From Desulfonatronum sp. (lineage in GTDB: Bacteria; Desulfobacterota; Desulfovibrionia; Desulfovibrionales; Desulfonatronaceae), in the NCBI GenBank assembly GCA_007127655.1, contig SKYX01000027.1, positions 1 to 15,486 of the forward strand: a stretch of 15,486 bases of DNA, in the 5' to 3' direction. Every line of letters starts with the position of its first letter. Position 1 is the stretch's first letter. The notes beneath the pieces are model-generated. The model saw only the letters and a list, made by a program, of their open reading frames with translations. It searched no databases and had not been told where the DNA came from. Positions 9,512 through 15,486 of the stretch are shown in pieces. A program made the translations under genes and the position numbers.

Positions 9512-12500
9512 ATGACAGCACGGCCTACCCATCATTCTGAGACAATACGACGCAGCATTCTGCTGGAGTTGGCCATGTCCATCGGAGGAGAATTCGACCT
9601 GGACATTCTTCTCGACAGATGTCTGCCAATTTTTCTGCGCAAACTCAACTGCACCTTGGCAGGCGTCATTCAAGTTGAAGGCCAGGCGTGGGAAACAGTC
9701 AAAGTTCTTCCCTCCATCATGATCCACATGCCGCAATGGATGCAGGTCGCCGCTGATTTTTCAACAAGATTCATCAGCAATCACGAAACCTGTCCGGAAT
9801 TGGTGTCGGAAAACAGAAGGATTTATGGATTCTGCCTCAATGACTTTGGTCTCTTGATATTGAGCCGATCCTCCGAGTTCAATACGGATTTCCAAAAAGA
9901 ATTGCTTCCTGTCGTGGACCAGTTGGCCAGGGCCTGCCGGTCCTGCCTGGAGGCCCAGCGAAGACGGGAAGCCGAAGAACGATTGTTGTTCACCCAGGCT
10001 CAGCAAAAGGCGCTCCTGGACAACTTGCCCTTCATGGCCTGGCTGAAAGACGATCAGGGGCGGTACCTGGCGGTAAACCAGATTTTCATCGCCGAATGCG
10101 GACGCTCCATGGACGAGATCATCGGCCGGACCACCCTGGAGGTCTGGCCCGGACTCCTTGGCACAGGCTACCAGGAACAGGACAAGCACGTCCTGAACTC
10201 CGGCGAGCAGCTGAGATGGGAGCAGGACGGCGGCGCAGACAACCCGGACAAGTGGATGGAATACTACAAGGCGCCTGTCTTGGAGCCGGGTGGGAAAATA
10301 GTCGGCCTGGCGGGTTTTCGGCGCGACATTACCGAAAACAAGCGCAGGGAGCTGGAACTGGAGAGTCAGAAGAAGCTGGTCAACGCCCTGGTGGACAACG
10401 CGCCCGCCAGCATCTGGCTGCGCGATGCCCATGGTGGCCTGCTGCTGGTCAACAAGCTTTTCCAGGGCCAGACCGGCATCGGCACGGACAACCTGAGCAT
10501 CACGAAAGACGAATTGGCCGTCTGTGATCAGACTGACTCCCTGACTCTGGAGGCCGACGAACCGCAGCAGTTCGAGGAACATATCACGTTTCTCGACGGC
10601 AACCGGCACATCCTGCAAACCATAAAGTCCAAACTGCTGATGCCCGACGGCAAGACCATGGCCATTCTGGGTTTGGGGCTGGACATCACGGACAGACGAC
10701 GCATGGAAGAGGAGTTGCGCCAAAGCGAGGAGCGCTACAGAGGCATTGTGGAGTCCCAGGCGGACCTGGTGGTCCGGGTGGACAACCAGGGTCGGTTCAC
10801 CTTTGTCAACGAGGCCTATTGCCGGACTTTCGGCAAAACACGGGAAGAACTCATCGGCCGGACCTTCATGCCGCTGGTTCATGAAGACGACCTGCCGGCC
10901 ACCATGAAGGCCATGCAGGCTCTGGAAAGACCTCCTCACCGGACCTCCCTGGAACAGCGGGCCATGTCCGTCGACGGTTGGCGCTGGTTGGCCTGGGAAG
11001 ACTTTGCCATCAAGGATGAGAATGGAACCATCATGGAAATCCAGGGTGTGGGCAGGGACATCACCGCGCTCAAGGAGGCCGAAATCCGGCTTCGGTTCCA
11101 GGCCGACCTGGAAGCCTTGCTTGCCCAGATTTCCACCCGCTTCATCAACCTGGGAGCCGAGAACATGAACCAGGCGGTCCAGTCCTGCCTGGGCGAGATC
11201 GGGGAGCTGCTGAAGGTAGACCGGGTCTATGTTTTTCAATGCGCCCTGGACCATCGGTTCTGGAGCAACACGTATGAGTGGTGCGCCAGGGGCATCCCGC
11301 CGCAGATCAACAAGCTCCAGGACATCCCCCTGGACATTCTGCCCTGGTGGCATGACAAGATGTCGCGCCTTGAAAACATTGTCATCCCGGATATGACAGC
11401 CTTGCCGCCGGAGGCTGAAGCCGAGAAGCAATTTCTGGAAGACCAGGAAATCCTGTCGCTGCTTGCGGTTCCCATGATCTGGGACAGCGCACTGGAAGGG
11501 TTCATCGGCTTTGACTCGGTGCGTCAGCCAGTCGATTGGCGGCCTGCCGACGCCGTACCTCTTGAAATGCTGGCCAGCATTCTGATCAATGCCCTGAAGC
11601 GCAAGGAAACCGAACAGCGCCTGATGCAAAGTCAAATGCAGCTTCAGGAGCTGAACGTGTCCCTGGAAGCGCAGGTTGAAGTCCGGACAAGACAGTTGGG
11701 CGAGGCGCAGCGGCAGTTGATTCTTGGTGAAAAAATGGCCGCCATCGGCCAGCTGGCCGCGGGCATCGCCCACGAATTAAACAATCCCGTGGGCTTTGTT
11801 TCCATGAATTTTCAGACCCTGGAGGAGTACATCCCCCTGATCGTGGAAGTATTGAGGGACTACAAGCAGGCTCTCAATGAACCTCCGGGATCGGCAAAAC
11901 AGCAGCAACTCCTGGATAAGGCGCGAGCACTGGAGGAGGAGTCCGCGATGGATGTGATCATGGACGACATCCACGCGCTCTTCGATCAGTCACGGGAAGG
12001 TTTTCGGCGGATCACCACCATCGTGAACAGCATGCGTGATTTTTCTCGAACCGATCCCCGCGAGGAGTTTGTCCATGCCGATCTGAACAAAGGGCTGCGC
12101 GACACCTTGGTTATTGCCCGGAACAGTTACAAGAGTATTGCTGACATTGAACTGGATTTGGGAGAGATCCCGCATGTGGAATGCATTCCCGGCCAAATCA
12201 ACCAGGTCTTTCTGAACATCATCATCAATGCGGCCCAGGCCATGGCCAATGCCGAATTGGATCAGATGGGCATTATCCGTATCCAGACCTGGTTTGCGTC
12301 GCCCGATGTTTTTTGTGCCATAACCAATTCCGGGCCGGTCATTCCTGACCAGATCCGCGGTAAACTGTTCGATCCGTTTTTCACCACAAAGCCTCCAGGG
12401 CAGGGAACCGGCCTGGGGTTGAGCATTTCCCACGATATCGTGGTCCGGACCCACAATGGAAGCTTGACGGTGTCAAGTGACGCAGAAAAGGGAACGACCT

Positions 12501-12562
12501 TTTTGATCTCCCTGCCCATGAAGCAGGCCATCAAAAAGAAGGGTCTGGAGGCGGAAGACTGA
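9512..12562 (+). CDS. Large soluble multi-sensor histidine kinase (GAF-like, 3 PAS, GAF, HisKA, HATPase)
   Basis: A 1016-aa cytoplasmic kinase with no membrane segment. Order: an N-terminal GAF-like region (about 12-145), PAS1 (162-275, ending RRDITENKRR), PAS2 (286-395, ending LGLDITDRRR), PAS3 (404-520, ending GVGRDITALK), a GAF domain (530-697), a coiled coil (698-738), HisKA with phosphoacceptor His754 in GIAHELNNPVGF, and HATPase with N-box IIINAAQAMA (Asn906), F-box PFFTTKPPGQ and G2 GTGLGLSIS. The G1 box reads NSGPVIP, with Asn939 where DxGxG normally has Asp. Between H-box and ATPase is a longer-than-usual helical insert (775-825). The ATG at 9512 is chosen for AAGGA seven bases upstream; in-frame ATG 9497 and TTG 9476 are weaker. 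It is followed after 58 bases by a REC-PP2C-kinase protein that has no other phosphodonor nearby and is its probable target. Confidence 0.92.
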   Translation: MTARPTHHSETIRRSILLELAMSIGGEFDLDILLDRCLPIFLRKLNCTLAGVIQVEGQAWETVKVLPSIMIHMPQWMQVAADFSTRFISNHETCPELVSENRRIYGFCLNDFGLLILSRSSEFNTDFQKELLPVVDQLARACRSCLEAQRRREAEERLLFTQAQQKALLDNLPFMAWLKDDQGRYLAVNQIFIAECGRSMDEIIGRTTLEVWPGLLGTGYQEQDKHVLNSGEQLRWEQDGGADNPDKWMEYYKAPVLEPGGKIVGLAGFRRDITENKRRELELESQKKLVNALVDNAPASIWLRDAHGGLLLVNKLFQGQTGIGTDNLSITKDELAVCDQTDSLTLEADEPQQFEEHITFLDGNRHILQTIKSKLLMPDGKTMAILGLGLDITDRRRMEEELRQSEERYRGIVESQADLVVRVDNQGRFTFVNEAYCRTFGKTREELIGRTFMPLVHEDDLPATMKAMQALERPPHRTSLEQRAMSVDGWRWLAWEDFAIKDENGTIMEIQGVGRDITALKEAEIRLRFQADLEALLAQISTRFINLGAENMNQAVQSCLGEIGELLKVDRVYVFQCALDHRFWSNTYEWCARGIPPQINKLQDIPLDILPWWHDKMSRLENIVIPDMTALPPEAEAEKQFLEDQEILSLLAVPMIWDSALEGFIGFDSVRQPVDWRPADAVPLEMLASILINALKRKETEQRLMQSQMQLQELNVSLEAQVEVRTRQLGEAQRQLILGEKMAAIGQLAAGIAHELNNPVGFVSMNFQTLEEYIPLIVEVLRDYKQALNEPPGSAKQQQLLDKARALEEESAMDVIMDDIHALFDQSREGFRRITTIVNSMRDFSRTDPREEFVHADLNKGLRDTLVIARNSYKSIADIELDLGEIPHVECIPGQINQVFLNIIINAAQAMANAELDQMGIIRIQTWFASPDVFCAITNSGPVIPDQIRGKLFDPFFTTKPPGQGTGLGLSISHDIVVRTHNGSLTVSSDAEKGTTFLISLPMKQAIKKKGLEAED

Positions 12563-12578
12563 AATCAGAGACTGTTGT

Positions 12579-12598
12579 CACTGCTCGGCACAGCAGTG
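12579..12598 (+). repeat. Intercistronic hairpin between kinase and REC-PP2C gene
   Basis: CACTGCT and AGCAGTG pair around CGGCAC in the 58-base gap. No T-run follows, so read-through into the next gene is expected; it may tune message stability or ratio. Confidence 0.4.
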
Positions 12599-12620
12599 CA
12601 CAAGAACCTGGAGACCTGCC

Positions 12621-14312
12621 ATGAATGAAATGCCTCTTTCCCCCCCGGATACGGAACGCTCCGCCGTGGTCGACCCCTCACACGTGACGGTGTTGTTCGT
12701 GGATGATGAACAGGAAATCCTGGACTCTTTGCGGAGAAGCCTGATCCGGGAACCTTACCGCAAGCGATTTGCCTTGTCCGCTGCACAGGGTTTGCAGATC
12801 GTCAATGACGAGCCGGTGCACGTGGTGGTTTCAGACATTCAGATGCCGGAAATGGACGGGTTCGCTTTTCTACGGGAGGTGCGCCTGCGTCGACCGGATA
12901 TCGTGCGCATGGTGCTCAGCGGCACCGGCAACCTGGATCAGGTCGTGAACCTGATCAACACTGGCGAAATCTACCGCTATGTGACCAAACCCGTACACAA
13001 CGTCAAGGAGCTGCGCACCATTCTGCTCCAGGCAGTGGAACTCCACCAGATCAAAAGCCAGCGCTGGGCGCTGATGCGGGAGCTGGAGGAGCGAAATCAG
13101 GAGCTGCGGCAATGGCAAACGAAAATCCAGCATGAATTGACCCTGGCCGGAACAATGCAGCGCAAGATTCTCAACCTGAATCCCTTCCTCCACGATCACA
13201 TGGAGATTTCCGCGGCCTATGAACCCCACATCTCCGTGGGTGGGGACTTTTTTGACGTCATTGATTTGCCTGGCAACCGGGTCTGCCTTTTCATCGGCGA
13301 TGTCGCCGGTCACGGCGTCGCTCCGGCCATGATTTCGGTTCTGCTCAAGGTGCTGGTGGAGGAAACCGTGCGCAGCATGTTCGACCGGGGCCCCGCGGCG
13401 ATCTGTAATGCCATCCACCAGCGGTTTCAGCAGTATGTCCAGAACCCGGAATCCTACGCCACCATGTTTCTGGCCATTTACGACCCGGAAACCGCGGCCT
13501 GGGATTGCATGAATTGCGGCCATCCCCAGCCTCTGCTGTTCGGTGTTCCGGAAGGCATATCTCCGGACAAGGGCGGGTTTCCGGTGGGCATGTCCGTGGT
13601 GCCGTGGGAAATCTGCAATGCCGGGGACGAGGTGCGCATCCCGGCCGGGCCGGGGCTGTGCATGCTCTTGTACACCGACGGCTTGTCCGAAGCCCGTCCC
13701 AAGGTGACGGAGCAGGGGGCGAATGTTTTCTGTGCCGGCCCTGATCTGGCCTCCCAGGCCGCCGTCGGGCTTGTCTCCGTGGGCCTGAATCCGGCCCGGA
13801 CCGTGCTGGACCACGTCCAGACCCAGGGGTGCGACATCAGTCAGGACGATTGCAGCATCCTGTATGTCCGGATGATCGATCCGGCCACCGTCCTCTGGTC
13901 CGGCCCGGTCAGTCAGGACAAGCAGGCCGTGGAAAAACTGGGGCAGGACATCCAGGAGCGGTTATCCGGTCGCGGCTGGCCGGAGCAAAGCGCCTGGGCC
14001 GTAAGGATGGTTGTCCATGAGTATGGGTTGAACATCATTGACCACGCCAGGATGTCGCCGGATGTCCCCATGCGGTTGCAGGTCCGTCTCCAGGACGATG
14101 GCTGCAGGATTTTGTTCCGGGATACCGGGATGGAATGGGACTACCAGGCCCGCAAAGCCATGCTGGAGCATCGCGCCTTGGATTCCGAGCGTGGCCGAGG
14201 GCTGGAGCTGGTGGCCGGGCTGAGCCGCGAAATGCTGTTCTTTCGCAGAGGCGGCTTGAACCACGCCCTGTTTGTCGTGGAAATGGGGGAGGTTCTGGAT
14301 GGGCTCGGTTGA
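12621..14312 (+). CDS. HsbR-like response regulator: REC + PP2C (SpoIIE) phosphatase + RsbW-type kinase
   Basis: A 563-aa partner-switch regulator. Residues 21-140 are a receiver domain with acidic pair Asp28/Asp29, phosphoacceptor Asp72 (VVVSDIQMPEMDG) and Lys123 (YVTKP). A coiled coil (150-178) links to a PP2C/SpoIIE serine phosphatase (about 195-418) with metal-site motifs VGGDFFDV (Asp209), GDVAGHG (Asp227), YTDGLSEA (Asp353) and SQDDCS (409-410). The C-terminus (about 432-555) is an RsbW-like serine kinase/HATPase_c_2: HEYGLNIIDHA (Glu467, Asn471), RDTG (Asp501), RGRGLELV (524-531). The same order is known in Pseudomonas HsbR, which phosphorylates and dephosphorylates an anti-anti-sigma (STAS) protein to steer biofilm or motility. 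Here no STAS protein or sigma factor lies in the window. GGAGA six bases before the ATG supports the start. Its last 14 bases overlap the next gene. Phosphorylation by the upstream kinase is inferred from adjacency. Confidence 0.92.
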   Translation: MNEMPLSPPDTERSAVVDPSHVTVLFVDDEQEILDSLRRSLIREPYRKRFALSAAQGLQIVNDEPVHVVVSDIQMPEMDGFAFLREVRLRRPDIVRMVLSGTGNLDQVVNLINTGEIYRYVTKPVHNVKELRTILLQAVELHQIKSQRWALMRELEERNQELRQWQTKIQHELTLAGTMQRKILNLNPFLHDHMEISAAYEPHISVGGDFFDVIDLPGNRVCLFIGDVAGHGVAPAMISVLLKVLVEETVRSMFDRGPAAICNAIHQRFQQYVQNPESYATMFLAIYDPETAAWDCMNCGHPQPLLFGVPEGISPDKGGFPVGMSVVPWEICNAGDEVRIPAGPGLCMLLYTDGLSEARPKVTEQGANVFCAGPDLASQAAVGLVSVGLNPARTVLDHVQTQGCDISQDDCSILYVRMIDPATVLWSGPVSQDKQAVEKLGQDIQERLSGRGWPEQSAWAVRMVVHEYGLNIIDHARMSPDVPMRLQVRLQDDGCRILFRDTGMEWDYQARKAMLEHRALDSERGRGLELVAGLSREMLFFRRGGLNHALFVVEMGEVLDGLG

Positions 14313-14700
14313 GCGGGACGCGAATGATCTGGAAGTCCTGATCGTCAATGCTGCCCAGGCCCTGGCCGAGGCCCAAAAGCCCGGAAAAGGGCTGATCCGC
14401 ATCCAATCCTGGGAGGACCAGGGGCGCGTGATTTGTTCCGTCACCAACAACGGCCCGGTCATACCGGAAAGTGCGCAGGACAGTCTGTTCAACCCCTTTT
14501 TCACCACCAAGCCTCCGGGCAAGGGGACCGGGCTGGGACTGAGCATTTCCCACGATATCATCGTCCGCAAGCATGGCGGAACATTGTCCTTTACCAGTGA
14601 CGAAAACGAGGGTACCACATTTCGGATCGTCCTGCCGATACACACGCCGATTCACAGGCCGATCCACCGAAGCGCTCCGAGCGAGGTACGCCATGAGTGA
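14299..14700 (+). CDS. Orphan, N-terminally truncated histidine-kinase-type HATPase domain
   Basis: A 133-aa product that is only the back part of a kinase ATPase domain. It starts inside the N-box helix (VLIVNAAQALAEAQ, residues about 13-26) and continues through a G1 variant (TNNGPVIP), F-box (NPFFTTKPPGKG) and G2 (GTGLGLSISHDII). There is no dimerisation domain and no phosphoacceptor histidine, and the first strands and helix of the ATPase fold are absent. It closely resembles the end of the 1016-aa kinase two genes upstream; 20 bases (12420-12439 and 14540-14559) are identical. Even so it looks translated: GGAGG lies six bases before its ATG, it overlaps the preceding stop by 14 bases, and its own stop overlaps the next start by 8. 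The last ~20 residues (HTPIHRPIHRSAPSEVRHE) are a low-complexity tail. It is either a kinase relic kept for coupling, or a small ATP-binding partner. An N-terminal frameshift is not evident. Confidence 0.7.
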   Translation: MGSVERDANDLEVLIVNAAQALAEAQKPGKGLIRIQSWEDQGRVICSVTNNGPVIPESAQDSLFNPFFTTKPPGKGTGLGLSISHDIIVRKHGGTLSFTSDENEGTTFRIVLPIHTPIHRPIHRSAPSEVRHE

Positions 14701-15427
14701 GGAAATATTTCGGGCCCGCCAGGCCCTGTTTGCCGAGATGAATGTGCCCACGTCCAAGGCCAGCCTGCGCCTGCTCCGAGTGCGCCACCAGGTGAAGGTT
14801 CTGCTTTGGGAGGTCGGCCTGGGCAGTCTGTTCGCCATCAAGCGGGTCATGGACATCCTGGGGGCCGGGTTCGGCCTGCTCCTGCTTTCCCCGCTGCTTC
14901 TCGCCGTGGCCCTGGCCATCGTCATCGAGGACGGCCGGCCCTTCCTGTTCCGCCAGCAGCGCGTCGGCCTGAACGGGCGGGTCTTTCCCTTCTACAAGTT
15001 TCGCTCCATGTACCGTAATGCCGAGGCCATCCGGCAGGAACTGCTTGCCAGCAACGAGTCCGCGGATGGGGTGATCTTCAAGATGAAGCAGGACCCCCGG
15101 GTGACCCGGGTCGGCCGGTTCATCCGCCGGTTCAGCATCGACGAGCTGCCCCAACTGTTCAACGTGATCACCGGGGACCTGGCCCTGGTGGGCCCTCGCC
15201 CGCCGCTGCCCGCCGAGGTGGCCGAGTACACCCTGGAAGACCGCAAACGTCTGCATGTCAAACCAGGCCTGACCTGCTTCTGGCAGATCCAGGGCCGCTC
15301 CGAAATCCCCTTCAAAGACCAGGTCCGCCTGGACCTGCAATACATTCAGAGCCAGAGCATTCTCACCGATATCTGGATACTGCTCAAGACCATCCCCGCG
15401 GTCCTGACCGGGAAGGGGGCGTATTGA
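14693..15427 (+). CDS. Polyprenyl-phosphate sugar-1-phosphate transferase (bacterial sugar transferase, PF02397-type)
   Basis: Transfers a sugar-1-phosphate from a nucleotide sugar to undecaprenyl phosphate, starting a lipid-linked exopolysaccharide, capsule or O-antigen unit at the inner membrane. The 244-aa product has a short N-terminal extension (1-45), one hydrophobic re-entrant or membrane helix (about 50-77, with the entry motif IKRVMDILGA and a central SP break), then the catalytic domain: FRQQRVGLNG (86-95), FYKFRSM (100-106), and DPRVTRVGRFIRR (134-146). SIDELPQL (148-155) holds the Asp150-Glu151 dyad expected of monotopic phosphoglycosyl transferases; GDLALVGPRPP (161-171) and KPGLTCFWQIQGRS (190-203) follow. 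It lacks the multi-helix N-terminal module of WbaP/WcaJ-type large enzymes. GAGG six bases before the ATG at 14693 marks the start. The sugar substrate cannot be told. Its overlap with the ATPase gene ties it to the signalling genes upstream; further polysaccharide genes may follow beyond the right edge. Confidence 0.9.
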   Translation: MSEEIFRARQALFAEMNVPTSKASLRLLRVRHQVKVLLWEVGLGSLFAIKRVMDILGAGFGLLLLSPLLLAVALAIVIEDGRPFLFRQQRVGLNGRVFPFYKFRSMYRNAEAIRQELLASNESADGVIFKMKQDPRVTRVGRFIRRFSIDELPQLFNVITGDLALVGPRPPLPAEVAEYTLEDRKRLHVKPGLTCFWQIQGRSEIPFKDQVRLDLQYIQSQSILTDIWILLKTIPAVLTGKGAY

Positions 15428-15434
15428 GGTGGTC

Positions 15435-15471
15435 GTTTTGATTTTTGATTTTTGATTTCAGATTTTTGATT
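15435..15471. repeat. Short tandem repeat of TTTTTGA heptamers
   Basis: Five consecutive seven-base units (GTTTTGA, TTTTTGA, TTTTTGA, TTTCAGA, TTTTTGA) start eight bases after the sugar transferase stop. The AT-rich tract contrasts with the surrounding GC-rich DNA. There is no stem before the T-runs, so it is not a clear intrinsic terminator. Confidence 0.7.
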
Positions 15472-15486
15472 GCGGATGGCTCTTTC

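Noticed and set aside
9761..11773. 670-codon open frame on the minus strand opposite the large kinase
   Set aside because: It mirrors the kinase frame, has no motif, and the kinase strand has clear PAS/GAF/HisKA motifs throughout.
15435..15471. CRISPR-like or terminator interpretation of the T-rich repeat
   Set aside because: Units are seven bases with no spacers, and no GC stem precedes the T-runs.

Overview
The window looks like a chromosomal segment of a GC-rich, Gram-negative deltaproteobacterium (Desulfobacterota), most likely of the Desulfovibrio/Desulfonatronum type. That assignment is inferred from high GC3 codon use, the carB-purF-KpsF/GutQ gene order, an arabinose-5-phosphate isomerase (Kdo/LPS synthesis) and the abundance of multi-PAS kinases. 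No rRNA, tRNA or CRISPR array was seen.

Left part (1-6657, all on the minus strand): carB (carbamoyl-phosphate synthase large chain), purF (amidophosphoribosyltransferase) and a KpsF/GutQ arabinose-5-phosphate isomerase that runs off the left edge form a tight operon-like row with gaps of 39 and 28 bases. Upstream of carB is a leader with a strong hairpin and a candidate promoter, then a separate membrane gene with nucleoside-recognition (Gate) domains.

Middle part (6658-9511): a decayed, accessory-looking zone. It holds a spacer of about 380 bases without a convincing gene, a broken FIST sensor gene (7038-7590) with a large internal deletion, an intact soluble PAS histidine kinase (7591-8775), and a multiply damaged IS5-family transposase remnant (8890-9410) just upstream of that kinase.

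Right part (9512-15427, plus strand): a four-gene cluster. A 1016-aa soluble histidine kinase (GAF-like N-terminus, three PAS, GAF, HisKA, HATPase) is followed by an HsbR-like response regulator (REC, PP2C/SpoIIE phosphatase, RsbW-type kinase). Then come a small orphan HATPase fragment homologous to the C-terminus of the first kinase, and a polyprenyl-phosphate sugar phosphotransferase of the type that starts exopolysaccharide synthesis. The last three genes overlap, which suggests translational coupling. The likely reading is a phosphorelay feeding a partner-switching module next to a polysaccharide initiating enzyme; no STAS antagonist or sigma factor is in the window.

The most notable observations are the coupled orphan HATPase, the shared non-canonical G1 box in it and in the large kinase, the kinase/partner-switch/glycosyltransferase arrangement, and the FIST gene whose deletion junction reads sensibly in two frames.
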